From assembly GCA_015501055.1 (NCBI GenBank), contig JADNYV010000138.1, positions 35,029 through 99,028 of the forward strand: a stretch of DNA of 64,000 nucleotides, read 5' to 3'. Numbering within the stretch: position 1 is the stretch's first letter; the number at the start of each line of letters is the position of its first letter. This stretch comes from Mucidula mucida (taxonomy: Eukaryota > Basidiomycota > Agaricomycetes > Agaricales > Physalacriaceae). The position numbers and the translations under genes were made by a program. The notes beneath the pieces were generated by a model. It saw only the letters and a list, made by a program, of their open reading frames with translations. It did no database searches and was not told where the DNA came from. Below, piece after piece: positions 1-10,674 of this stretch.

Positions 1-788
1 GTTGTTCCCGTGTCAGACACTCGAGAAGCCTTGAGACAATCACATGGTGTGGGCGCGACGAGGCGCGATCGTCCTAATTAATTAATCGCGTCCAGGAGTA
101 TTTTTGGAGCACTGATGTCCATCGGTGGGAACGGCGGGAGGTGGCGTAGATGACGCGTATTGTGATCTCAGACATGCACCACCATTCAATTACTGACGCG
201 TTGTACCTGTCGTACCACTTCAACGAAAGGTTCATTAACCACATGGACTCGCAGTGTTCAAAATAGACATGACAGGTCAGGTCTTCTAGCACTCGGTGGC
301 GTAGGCTGTCGTTCGACGGTGTCAGCGAGAAAGCTTTGCTTGTGGAGTCCTGTTCACGTCAATGCTCAAAGACTAGAACTTTGATTGTGTCGTATAGTGG
401 AGTCAATAACAGTAAGCTTATAGTGGCTACGAAATCGTCGCGAGCATTGGAATATGATCTCGCATCGCGATTAACATGGCGGATACAAGGCGCTTTAGAC
501 GCGAAACTGAGCGGAACTTGCGACTAGGGTCGCCTGCGACTTCACGTGAACAGAGCATTGTTTCCCGCGATGCCGTCCGCACAGCATATAAGAACACATA
601 TTGCAGCGGCGCGAAGCAAGGCATGCGCATGTACACGACGCGTTGCACATGAGGTGACTGCTTGAAAAATCTGTTGCGAGTAAGGCATATACAGGCTTTC
701 CATTTCGTCGAGTGCGATGAAGGAGGGACCAGAAGAGGTCGTGGCAGCACAAGAATTCTGAACTGGCGGTAAGTAGAATGACGATAAT
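1..788. other. Stretch without a recognisable gene
   Basis: No reading frame here resembles a known protein. Positions about 610-690 resemble 10033-10105 (shared blocks around GCGCGAAGCAAG and a GTGCATGTGC-like string), so this looks like a fragment of a dispersed repeat. Confidence 0.5.
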
Positions 789-896
789 CAGCGCGTTGCA
801 ATCCAATGTAGAGTCTCCACATCAACTTTCCCTCAGAACTCGCCTTCAGGGCATCGAGTCCCTTATTCATGTCTATATTTAGAGTCATCGCTCTGC

Positions 897-1445
897 GGGA
901 ATAATCTATTTGGGAACCCCGGTTCGTCACGTTTGTGACATGAACCCTAAGAAAATGGTGTGGCGTAAATGCGTACTATTCCGAGGAAACTGGGGCCTCT
1001 TCCATGTATGCTGAACCAGCAAATGAGGTTTGAGACTAGAACACATGATAATGTAATCCATTTGATCGACGCCACACCACAGCTGCCATAGGTGAAGGGT
1101 CCGCACCCAAAGGTGCACTCTACTTTTACTGCACGCTAGTATATACATGACTCTGAACCACTGTAGAAGTACCACACAACATCGGGGATCGCCCTAAGCA
1201 ACCTGAACATGTCATAGATGCTGTCTCAATGAATGTCATCTCTACTGGGTGAAAACAGGTACAAGAAAATACTCTCTACAGTATCAGCACACAATGTCAT
1301 AATCCACAAAGCTTTTGAGACGGAACTGAGGTTGTAGGGCCCTACGGGGGCTTGAAGCCCACTTGGATCGGGGAATCGGGCCGCTGACCCGCCTGGGGTT
1401 ATGTCACAAACGTGACAAACCGGGGTTCCCAAATAGATTATTCCC
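897..1445. mobile_element. MITE-like element with about 47-bp TIRs and 7-bp TSD
   Basis: The ends begin GGGAATAATCTATTTGGGAA and are inverted repeats over about 47 bases with only one or two differences (CGGTTCGTC against CGGTTTGTC). The heptamer GCTCTGC occurs directly before (890-896) and directly after (1446-1452) the element, as expected for a target-site duplication. A second palindrome (GTCACGTTTGTGAC) lies inside each arm. The 549-bp body has no transposase, so this is a non-autonomous element; the 7-bp duplication does not identify a superfamily firmly. Confidence 0.8.
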
Positions 1446-1745
1446 GCTCTGCGCCCATTCTCTTCCTTACATAAAACCTTAAAGGCTGGAGTGTTGTTCC
1501 ACTGCAAGGATCTGCGCAGTAAGACCGTTTCTTACCTTATTATTGATGCTTGTGTAGACCAAGATTGACTACGGCGCGTCCCCGCGAGCACCCACGGGCC
1601 ACAATAAGGTAAGTAGCCGAACCACAAGCACTTCATTGTGCGTGCATTGAGAATTATTCTAGGGATATTGAGTCATTGATTTGGGACATCAACACCAAAG
1701 GCTTGCTTCGTATTTATTGTATTGACAGTACTAGGCTACGCGTAG

Positions 1746-1993
1746 TACTGTAGTGTTTCGACCGTAACTTCACAGCCTGTGACCCATTATGGTCTGAAGT
1801 TACAGCGAACAGCTTCACAGACCCTTAAATTGCCTTTTTTGGACAGTTCCGCTTATAGCGGGACCTGAAATTTCCTTATTTGGAGGCTCGTGCCTGACCA
1901 AAGTGGTCCGTGACCCGTTATGATGTATATATAGCTTCACTTCAAAGACCCCCGTGACCCGTTATGTGAATTTGCGGTCGAAACACTACAGTA
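1746..1993. mobile_element. 248-bp MITE, copy 1
   Basis: The ends TACTGTAGTGTTTCGACCG and its reverse complement form a 19-bp TIR. The TA at each outer edge is compatible with a TA target duplication, as in Tc1/mariner-type MITEs. A second, nearly identical copy lies at 14113-14360. The body contains repeated GTGACCCRTTATG-like motifs and no reading frame. Confidence 0.85.
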
Positions 1994-2144
1994 CACGTTC
2001 GACCTCTTGTCGCCATACTTGAAGTCTCTGGGGGCGGTGGAGCTTAGTGGCGCTATTGGCAGGTTCTAGAGGGTCCTGAGCACATGTTGTGACGTTGTGA
2101 AGGAAAACTAGTGTGGAGACTCTACATTGGATTGCAACGCGCTG

Positions 2145-2684
2145 TATGATATGGCATTGGCTGGCGAACTGTGAATATTGGTCACGTCACAGGTCACAAT
2201 TTTGCTTGCTCGTCCCGCTTTACTTGATACCTTCGCCCGTATGGTTAGCCGCACTGTGCTGCTCCTCTGTCCCAAAGATGCTCTCTGTAGAGATTAACTA
2301 CCCGTGAATAGATATCTAAACTCGGAACTGGCGACCGCTCGGATGATGTTCACGAGGTTGGGATTCGGAACCCCTGCCCAGTGCCTGGTGAATAGACCAT
2401 GAAAAGGCAAGTAAGATCCTCAAAATAGCCTCCATCCTCTCTGACTCTTAATCTCTGTGTCAGATGTCGATAGACTCTGCTCAAAGGACGTGAGCGGGTA
2501 TCCGTTCGAAATACTCTTCTGTTCACACGAGGGTTGTCGGTTGCTCTCATTAGTAAGGCCTGTTATTCATGGAATGGGTAATCACCTTTTAAAACGGCTT
2601 TTGTCAGCACGCATCGAACAATCTCGCCAATTGAAATTCCCATAGTACTTAACGAATATCGGCTGGGGAATCGAGCATTGCACT
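2145..2684. other. Upstream region of the carboxylesterase
   Basis: No gene seen. This is presumably the promoter and 5' leader of the esterase starting at 2685; I could not assign a convincing TATA box. Confidence 0.4.
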
Positions 2685-4930
2685 ATGTGGCGTTGGATCA
2701 TCGCGCTTGCAGTAGTGTCCCCGCTTTTGTTGTTAGCACACGGCGCACCGAGCGCGAGTATCGTCAACGGCACCGTTAACGGCCTGCACTTGGAAGAACT
2801 TGAGCAAGACGTCTTTCTCGGCATACCATTCGCCCAACCGCCTGTGGACAGCCTGAGGTTTCGGAATCCTCAAATCTGGGATACGGCGTTTGGTGAAGAG
2901 GGATTGAACGCAACGAGTTATGGGTGGAGCTGTCCTCAGGTATGGCATGTAATGTATATCCTCTAACAGCTACTGATCTCTCTCTCTCACAGTTCGGGCC
3001 TTTGGGTGAGTATTCGCGCTTGGCCTCATCAAAGAGCTAACGGAACCTGTGTAGCTGTTGGGACTGGCACAGTCGAATACCAATCGGAGGACTGCTTGAC
3101 ACTCAATATTGTTCGTCCGGATTCGAGTTATGGCGATCTGCCTGTGCTAGGTACACTTTCCCCTCTTAGTTGTGATGTTCTGCTCAACTATAATGCAGTA
3201 TGGATCTATGGTGGAGGCTATATCTCTGGAACGGCGTCGTCACCAGTCTATAATCTCTCGTACATTGTTCAAGAGTCCGTCCTGATGAGTGAACCGGTTA
3301 TTGCGGTGTCTTTGAACTATCGGTACGCGTCCTCTCGGTTGTCCATTGCGTGTAATCCTGAATTCCTCTGTCCACTAGATTAGCCTTTGGCTTTCTCGCG
3401 TCACAGGAGATCGTCCAATCTGGGAATGCCAATCTTGGCTTGAAGGACCAACGTTTGGCTCTGCGCTGGATTCAAGAGAACATCTCATCGTTCGGCGGAG
3501 GTTGGCACGCATTGAAATTCTATTGGATAGTCCATGCTCACCTCTCGTCAGACCCAAATAAAGTGACCATCTGGGGCGAATCCGCAGGCTCTGTTAGTGT
3601 CATTGCCCAAGTGCTCGCGTATGCTGGTAAAGAGGGCGAAACGGGCTTGTTCAGAGGCGCCATACAGGAGAGTGGGTCGGCGGTCGGGTGTAGGTTGACC
3701 GTATTGTCACAAACTTGCTCTCGCTTACCTGGTATTTGCAGATGACTTCGAACATCTACAAGCATCATACGACGACATCGTGAATCAAACAGGCTGTGCT
3801 TCCTCTGCCGACACATTGGACTGCCTCAGATCCGTGCCATATGATGTTTTGTTCGCTGCAGCTGAATCGCACGCAACAGACGTCTTTGGACCCATCATCG
3901 ACGGCGACTTCCTCCCAGATTCTCCCAGCCGACTCTTTGAATCCGGGCAATTCGATACGAGCGTTACTGGACTGCTTGGCGCTAATACGGTATAGTTTAT
4001 TTGTCCATCCCGTGCTTCTGACTGTAACTCTCCTGGTAGGATGAAGGAACTGTGACTGCCATAGGATGGAACGGCATTGACACAGACGAACAATTCTTTG
4101 CACGGCTCACCGGTAACTCCATTTCTCCTGCGCTGTCTTCTCTGCTAATCGATGGGCCCGGTAGAGACCACCGGCAGTGGACGTCACATTAGCGCTGACA
4201 GCGCATCCAAGGTGATCGAATTCTACCCGAATGACCCTAGCCTGGGCTGTCCGTACGGGACTGGAGACGGCGGCGTCAACTTCACCGAGCATGGACTTCA
4301 ATACAAACGGTCTGCGAGTCTTGCTGGAGATATAACCATGCATGCACCCAGGAGGCGACAGTGCGAAGTGATGACGAATTGGTCGCAGACTGCCTATTCC
4401 TACCGAGTGAGTTTTTGGCGTTGCGAGCTGACGGACAAAGATATCTGATTTGGCTGTAACAGTTCAACACTCGCCCCGAGCGAATTCCATCCGCACTCAC
4501 TGGTGATATTCTGATAGCGGTGACACACTATGCCGAGGTACGGGCTCGTACCTGCGTCGTGTTTGCATGCTGACGATCATCTAGATACCATTTGTCTTTG
4601 GAAATCCTGCGAACCTCACAGATATATACGAGGTGTCCTTGGGTACAGACCCCGCAGTGGTGGCGGTTTCCAAAAGCATAATGAGAGCTTGGATATCGTT
4701 CGCACGCCACGTACGTTTCACAGTCTTCTTTTCTTCGTTCTGTAACTCATCAAATAGCTTAGCTAAACCCGAATCATGCTCTGAGTAATCTGCCGTATTG
4801 GCCCTCGTATGCAGAGATCGCTTCGAATATGGTGTTCGATGCTGGGGGATCCTTCGTTGAGTCGGATGATTATAGGAAGGACGGAATAGCGTTCATTAAA
4901 ACGCGACTTGACGAGTTTCTGCCATTTTAA
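2685..4930 (+). CDS. Secreted type-B carboxylesterase/lipase (CE1), intact, 12 exons
   Basis: This is an alpha/beta-hydrolase of the type-B carboxylesterase family, predicted to hydrolyse ester bonds outside the cell. Proposed exons are 2685-2939, 2993-3005, 3055-3150, 3199-3322, 3379-3500, 3552-3689, 3742-3989, 4040-4112, 4165-4406, 4463-4537, 4585-4710 and 4763-4930. They join to 559 codons without a stop. The protein opens with a hydrophobic signal peptide ending near AHGAPS. The family signature is complete: oxyanion loop YGGGYISG, nucleophile elbow GESAGS with Ser214, catalytic Glu334 in ANTDEGT and His459 in AVTHYAE. All introns are 47-56 nt. The splice between exons 6 and 7 was chosen because it keeps the frame and is the least certain. 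Five decayed relatives lie elsewhere in this window, and this is the only copy with an intact triad. The substrate cannot be told from the sequence. Confidence 0.92.
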
Positions 4931-5340
4931 AATGACAGATGCCAGTCTTCCTTCTTGCTGAGTAGTCCTTTTCTCAATTGTGTATCAGCTCTTTGAATGC
5001 ATAGTGATACCCTTTCCGTTGTCTGACTTTCTCCCGCCGTCTTACTGAAGCCCTACGGTGCATGTTGCTCTTATAGCGTAACTGAACTCGCTTGGACTGT
5101 TATCATGACTCTGAGCTCTTCGTGGTCGCTGTTCTGTTTTGGTTCGCAGCCTTAGTACCAACAGTGGTATATACGGTCTCCATAACTTTTTCTGATATTG
5201 TGCAAGTGTACCACTCCCCTTGACTCGTCACGATCTGAAGGAAGTGTCGCGTTGTTGACTGACACAAGGAACACAGAATGGATATGCGCGCTTGGACGTG
5301 CCACCCTTGAAACAGGCTTAACGCACTCATAGTTTCCAAG
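4931..5340. other. Intergenic spacer shared with a later esterase copy
   Basis: The segment after the CE1 stop, containing CCTTCTTGCTGAGTAGTC, is also found at about 10680-10815, next to another esterase fragment. The spacer was therefore duplicated together with the genes. No gene seen. Confidence 0.55.
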
Positions 5341-6645
5341 CTCGCTTTGCTTGTATCCGGCGCGCCATCTGTGAATATTCACAACGGCACCGTTAACGGA
5401 CTACGTCTCGAACAGTTGGAGCAGGACGCTTTCCTCGGTATACCTTACGCCAAGCCGCCTGTGGACAGCTTGAGGCTTCGAAATCCTCAGGTTTGGGATA
5501 CGGCATTCAATGAGGAGGGATTGAATACCACCAGCTATTCTCAGGTATGAATGTTACACCCTTTGTATTCTCTGACGGCGACTGATTTCTTTCTAACAGT
5601 CGAGGACGTTTGGTGAGCGTTCACAATGAGAAAAGAATAATACGCTCTAAGGGGAACATGTAGCTGTCGGAAGTGGCTCAACGGACTATCAATCAGAGGA
5701 TTGTTTGTCGCTCAGTGTCGTTCGTTCGGACACAGACCGTGGTGGTCTGCCTATCCTAGGTTTTGTTGCTTTCCGTCTTGATGATAACGTTCTAAGTTTC
5801 ATGTGGTATGGATTTACAGCCGAGGTTTCAATGCCGGGACCGCGACTTCACCCGTCTTTAACCTCTCTTATATTGTTTGACGCTCGGTCGGAAAGGAAGA
5901 GCCTGTCATCGCGGTGTCCTTGAACTATCGGTATGTACGTCGCTTTCACGGTTCTGATTCGGTTCATAGGACGAAGGCGCCTCGCCGTTCTTCTCTTGGA
6001 TAGGAGTTGATAAAGTTGATACGGATGAGCAGTTCTATGCGGGGCTTATTAGTACATCCCTTCCTTCGATGTCATGTTCTCCCTGCTAAATCATTGTTCC
6101 AACAGACTCGACTGCTACTGGCCGTAACATCGTGCTTGTGACCCGAGCCTGGGTTCGCTGTACGGGACCGAAGACGGCGGCGTCAACTTGACTGAGCACG
6201 GACTGCAATTCAAGAGATCTGCAAGTTTTGTCGGCGACATGGCGATGATTGCCTCGAGAAGGTACCAAAGCGAAGTGATGGCGCAAACGGTCTCCGAGTG
6301 CCTAATCGTTCCGTATGAGTCGTTAGCCTCGAGTTGAAGAAGACAATGGATCTGATGAACCGGGACAGTTCAATACTAGTCTAGCGCGAATCTGGTAAAA
6401 TCAAGTTTAGTGTGAGGTAAGGGCTTATACTCTAGTCGAATCTCACTACAGATACCATTCGTCTTTGGTAAACCCACGAACGCATGAGGTCTTTTTGGGC
6501 ACTGACCCCGCCGTCATGGCGGTCTCTTAAAGCGCTTGAATATCATTCGCGAACCATGTACGTCGTATGGGCGACCGTTCTGTCTCACATTTATATGAAT
6601 TAACACATCTAGCTCAACCCATCGCTGCAAGGGGTTGCAATGGTT
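5341..6645 (+). pseudogene. Carboxylesterase pseudogene (CE2)
   Basis: Exon-by-exon similarity to CE1 is clear: NGTVNGLRLEQLEQD, the FLGIPYAKPPVDSLRLRNP block, then SEDCLSLSVVRSD and later DTDEQFYAGLI and the TEHGLQFKRSASF block. The copy is broken. The oxyanion segment has a frame change and a stop (LSYIV followed by TGA), the whole part with the nucleophile elbow and the following exons is absent after about 5935, and the C-terminal exons are shortened. It is a dead copy of the CE1 gene in the same orientation immediately downstream. Confidence 0.85.
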
Positions 6646-6674
6646 TTCTGATCGTAGTGTCGCATGAAACTACG

Positions 6675-6885
6675 AGGCTGAGTGGCCCTTCGTACGTCTG
6701 TTCCTTGTTCAAAAGCCGTGTCGCGTTATCAAACAGCTTCCTTGACCCGCTCACGTCTCATAGTCACAAGTGCACATTTCAGCTTGTCGCAAACGATTGA
6801 TTGATTCCTTGTCACTCAAGCAGCCGTATGGGTGCATCAGGGGTCCTGATTGAAGCAAGTGCGATCGCGCGTCGGTCGATTGGGC
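6675..6885 (+). repeat. Segmental repeat R, copy 1
   Basis: About 210 bp starting near GGCTGAGTGGCCC and ending near ATTGAAGCAAGTGCGATC. It recurs at 11655-11870 and 13797-14020 and, more diverged, at 8938-9120 and 14565-14760. The copies flank the two minus-strand genes of unknown function and mark the borders of a tandem duplication. Confidence 0.75.
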
Positions 6886-7297
6886 GAGTAGACAGAACAG
6901 AGAAGCAGAGTGAGTAAAGTCAATCGAGATTCACATACCTGTGGCACGGCAGTACCATTACTATCCGCTTGGGCAGAAGCACCGAGCATAACTTCTTCCT
7001 GGTGAAGGTGAAGTGCCAGTGGTCGTAACGGGTGAGAATGCCAAGTGCGACATAGCACGGTGAACATTGTCGCTCCAAAGAAGCTCTATCGTTCTTTGAC
7101 AGTTACTGGAAGGGCCAGCAATGAGCGCGCTGCTGGCAATGGCGCAATTCCTGATGCATGCGGATCCCTGCTCGAGTTCACGAACAACATCATTTACAGA
7201 CCGATAGAGTAGTGTGTCGATAGTCATTCTGGAATACAGTGGAGAGGTTTACATACACAAATGCACAAATACAGATTCGCTGTATATACAGATAGAA

Positions 7298-8659
7298 TTA
7301 CCACAAGTACTGGGCATATTGGGGGATGAAACGAGCATGTAGAAGATTCATGAGAAAACCATCGTGCCGACGGGCCCGCCGGCGGGGTCTGTCTTCTTGA
7401 TCCTCATCTTGAGTCGCACGATTGCGGCTGCGGTCGCCTTCGTCCGGACTCAGGCTGACGGTGCTATGCTGTCCCGTCACCACAGAAGGCCCTGCTGCCC
7501 GCATCAAATGCCGAGGCTGATCTTCCCTGTCTCCTTCATCCTCCTCTAGGCCGCGCTTACGCTTGAGGCCACCTTCGTTCCGGTCACAAAAAGCATGTAG
7601 TTCCGCCTCCACAGAAGGTTGCCTCAACCATTCTCTAGGACGAGTCCCGACTGCACGACTGGGTGATACCAAATCGTGATCATCGACATTCGCAACCAAA
7701 TGCAAAGTCGGCAGTGGCTGTGGGTTGAAGGCACCGGCCTTGATAGACGGTGTATCGAAAAAGTCCGGCTCGGCAAAAGCAGGTTTGTCCTGTGATGTCA
7801 GCTTTGCTCGTAAAGCTTGAAGATCTGAAACAGCAATTGAGCGGACGAGCCTGGCACGCGGTTTAGGCGAAAGTGGATGTTGCACCGAGCTAGAGCAAGG
7901 CTGCGGGCTAGATAGGGAAGAGCGAGAAAGAAGGGAGGGGGAGGATGCTGTATGAGGGCTTTGGGTGTCCTCGCCTTGCGTCGGGATTTTTCCTGGGAGG
8001 TGTGCACTGCAGGTAGGTGGACCTGGCACGTCTTCTTCCGGAGCGACTGCGAGGTTCTCGAAGAGTGCGGCAGAAGGCCGTTCGACAAGGGGAATATCTT
8101 CAAAGGTGCTAGGAAGTATAGTCACGATATTTGGATGGTCGGATGGCGCAGGTTCCGGTAAAGACAAGACGACTGCAGAGGTAGATAGGATTGCAAGATT
8201 GACACTATTTGCTCCAGGGCTAGAGCTAGGATCAAGAATCGGAGATGTTGGGATAATGTGTTCCGTTGAAAGTATTGATGGAAGTACTCGAGGAGAGAAT
8301 GATACGGAGCTGGCTGAAGGGCCTTCAGGAAGAGGAGTAGGCATACTGAACGACGGCGGTGCGTTTTCCTTCTCGTCTTCTTCTTCCTCTAGTCGGTGCC
8401 TAAGAATGCACCACTGTCCTACAAGCGTCTCATAGATATTTCCGTACTGATTCTCGAGAGATGACGTGAGGCTTCGCACAGCTACCTCACGAGGCAAGGC
8501 AAGGAGGATCTGCGCAATAGCTGCCACACTGAGAGGGTCTCCCATTTCGCCAATTGGTAGTTCGTGACGGCGGAGGGCATTGGCTTCATATTCCTCGGCG
8601 AGGGAAAAGGCAGCTCGTTCCAAACGGATGATGAGGGATGAATCAGACGAGGTGATCAT
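7298..8659 (-). CDS. Protein of unrecognised family, 453 aa (orphan A)
   Basis: A single uninterrupted frame with an ATG at 8659-8657. I do not recognise the family. The N-terminal 110 residues are predicted helical and well ordered (ALPREVAVRSLTSSLENQYG, then GQWCILRHRLEEEEDEKEN). The middle is rich in Ser and Pro and looks disordered. The C-terminal part has basic clusters (LKRKRG, RPRRRARR) that could act as nuclear localisation signals and ends in a conserved LLHARFIPQYAQYLW-like tail. A paralogue lies at 12090-13474 with the same N- and C-terminal blocks, so the ends are the constrained parts. Repeat R flanks it on both sides. A nuclear role is only a guess from the basic clusters. Confidence 0.7.
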   Translation of the reverse strand: MITSSDSSLIIRLERAAFSLAEEYEANALRRHELPIGEMGDPLSVAAIAQILLALPREVAVRSLTSSLENQYGNIYETLVGQWCILRHRLEEEEDEKENAPPSFSMPTPLPEGPSASSVSFSPRVLPSILSTEHIIPTSPILDPSSSPGANSVNLAILSTSAVVLSLPEPAPSDHPNIVTILPSTFEDIPLVERPSAALFENLAVAPEEDVPGPPTCSAHLPGKIPTQGEDTQSPHTASSPSLLSRSSLSSPQPCSSSVQHPLSPKPRARLVRSIAVSDLQALRAKLTSQDKPAFAEPDFFDTPSIKAGAFNPQPLPTLHLVANVDDHDLVSPSRAVGTRPREWLRQPSVEAELHAFCDRNEGGLKRKRGLEEDEGDREDQPRHLMRAAGPSVVTGQHSTVSLSPDEGDRSRNRATQDEDQEDRPRRRARRHDGFLMNLLHARFIPQYAQYLW

Positions 8660-8937
8660 AGTAGACTGTGGCAGTCTATAAGTACTGGCGGTAAAATGAC
8701 GAACAGTTAAGATGGCATACCATTCTTATGGGTTGAGCGGAATGACGGAGAAATCGCTGGAAGTAGGTGGGAAGTGGAAGAGGATAAGAGGTGTAATTCA
8801 AAAATAAATAAGATCGCGCCTTTCGTGGAGCCACGTGGCAACGTACAATAGTGTGGTAGCAGTAAGTGTAGAATGTAGTGGGGTAATTTGTGAACATGTG
8901 GGGAGTATGAGTAGTCTGTTGATAATGATGTTGTGTG

Positions 8938-9120
8938 AGAGTATGAACTCGGTGGGTCCAGGCCGGTCTGTTATTAGAGCAGATACTAGATTTGCAGCGA
9001 ACAGATAGCGGAGACCCGCTCACCTCTCAGAATACTATGTTCATACTTCGGTCAGTCACAAACAATGGTTCATTCTCTTTCATTCAGGGAGCTGCAGGAG
9101 CGCATATGAGGGGTCATCTC
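8938..9120 (+). repeat. Segmental repeat R, copy 2 (diverged type)
   Basis: It lies upstream of orphan A and shares the GACCCGCTC...TCTCA...CACAAACAATG...GGAGCTGCA...GAGGGGT skeleton with the other R copies. The closest relative is 14565-14760. Confidence 0.7.
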
Positions 9121-9186
9121 GAAAAGGTGTGATGGAGATCGGTATTGTCCCGCCAGATTTTGACAATTATTAGTACTCCTAGCCCA

Positions 9187-10128
9187 GCTGTGCCCTGGCG
9201 AGTGGGCTATCGACAGAAACTCACAGTGCAATCCAAATGCGATCTCATAAAGGTTGAGGAACACCAAGCCCCGATCTCAGCCCATCATGATGTTGAAGAC
9301 GTCAAAAGAATATAATCATTGAAGAAGGAACACATTCATCGATGAACAAACACATTCAACGCGACAAGTGAAGACAAGCCCTGCACAGCGTCCTACCAAG
9401 AAGAACATCCAGGCCTACATCGCCACTATCCTTCACTTTCGAAGTGGCTTGTTCATTGCCATATCCGCGGCGCTCGCTCCATACGAAAACAAATACAGCC
9501 CGGTACTTGTCTAGCAGGTTACTATGTGCGTTAAGCTGCCCGCGTATTCGTACCAGTGTCAATCAGAACGATTATCCAATGACGGACGTACTGAACAAAT
9601 GATATTGACCAAGCTGTCTGTGGGCATACCGATTCCCAAAGTCGCACAGTATCTGCTGCAACTTCAACATCGATAGCTCTGTAAATTACACGCTCATACC
9701 TCGTGCCAGTAAATCATCGCAGCAGGAGCTTGACCTAAAGTTGACGCCATTATAAGCAAGCCTTGAATGAATCTAGTCTTAGTCCATACTTATTACAGCA
9801 GTAAAATAGAGCGACTTGGTCACATTATCGGCAGTGATGGCGACGAGTTAGCGGCTGAAGGTAGATCTGAGGAATGATTTCCTTGTTAATAGGGCGTATC
9901 CGATTCGATTCTTCCTGTCGCAGTGTCCCTAGGAAGAAATCCGGATAAAGTGTAGCAGAAAATCGATGATGAAGCTTGACGGTATCCCATTGAATTGGTG
10001 CGCGATTGGGAAACCAACCTTGTCATGACGGCGCGAAGCAAGAGTGCATGTGCGTGACACAATGCACATGATGTGATTCCTGAGTGATCTGTTACAACAG
10101 ACTTCTTCCAGCCCAACTTGCACTGTGA
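9187..10128. mobile_element. 942-bp insertion defined by comparison with the duplicated segment
   Basis: In the parallel segment at 14790-14820 the sequence runs straight through CCTAGCCCAAAGTAGAG. Here it is split: TAGCCCA at 9180-9186, then 942 bp, then TAGCCCA again at 10129-10135 followed by AAGTAGAG. This is what an insertion with a 7-bp target duplication would leave. TCACAGTGCAA near the left end (9221-9231) is inverted at the right end (10118-10128), so the TIR may be partial. No transposase frame was seen inside. Confidence 0.6.
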
Positions 10129-10273
10129 TAGCCCAAAGTAGAGATCTGCTCAATTGCACTGTGCACTACAACTCTGTACATACTGCTGCTTCTCCTTTGT
10201 ATGTATCTCTCATGCTCATTTGCCGTCATATTTTAACGGTGCGCAGGAGGGATTTCAATCTGCAGCCACCAGT

Positions 10274-10672
10274 ATGGCCCGTTGTTCAGATCTTCCGCCG
10301 GAGCTCATCGCACTCATCATCAGCTTCCACTTTGGTGCTAAATCACACCTCCGCCAGTATTCCCTAGTCTGTCGCGCGTGGCTTTCTCCCAGTCAGCGGC
10401 GACTCTTCCATACATTCCGAATGTTCAACTTGGTGAAAGATGGTGTCCCTTTTCGTAAATTTCTCCTAGGCGCTCCACACTCTGGTGCCTACGTTCGAGA
10501 TATCACTGTTGTCGGGCCGTTCGCCTTTAGCAACCAATTAGAAGTTGCCTTTGTCGCCAATGCCGCGGTCAGTCATTGCCACCAACACAGAAAACGTCAA
10601 AAACCTTTTTTCTATGTTCCCAAATGTTACCAAAGTCGGAGAATGCTTCCTGACATCATCCCCTTCATTTAG
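10274..10672 (+). pseudogene. Truncated F-box protein gene
   Basis: Starting at the ATG at 10274 the frame reads MARCSDLPPELIALII, an F-box opening, followed by HLRQYSLVCRAWLSPSQRRLFHTF, the usual second half of the F-box with its CRAW motif. After about 100 more residues the similarity ends, a possible short intron begins near 10568, and the sequence joins a carboxylesterase flank at 10675. The leucine-rich C-terminal part expected of such proteins is missing. A full-length relative in this window is at 54422-55692. Confidence 0.65.
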
Positions 10673-10674
10673 AT

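Larger units (their letters stand above)
789..2144. repeat. 1.36-kb span bounded by a perfect 32-bp inverted repeat
   Basis: Positions 789-820 and 2113-2144 are exact reverse complements over 32 bases. Just inside the arms the match continues weakly (TTTCCCTCA against TTTCCTTCA), so the arms may be the remains of longer ones. The span contains two independent small TIR elements (897-1445 and 1746-1993) and no convincing gene. It could be an old DNA transposon or a duplicated fragment in opposite orientation. No target-site duplication was found outside the arms. Confidence 0.6.

Noticed and set aside
427..930. A 167-residue minus-strand open frame near the window start
   Set aside because: It overlaps other frames, has no motif or homologous copy, and runs into the TIR of the element at 897.
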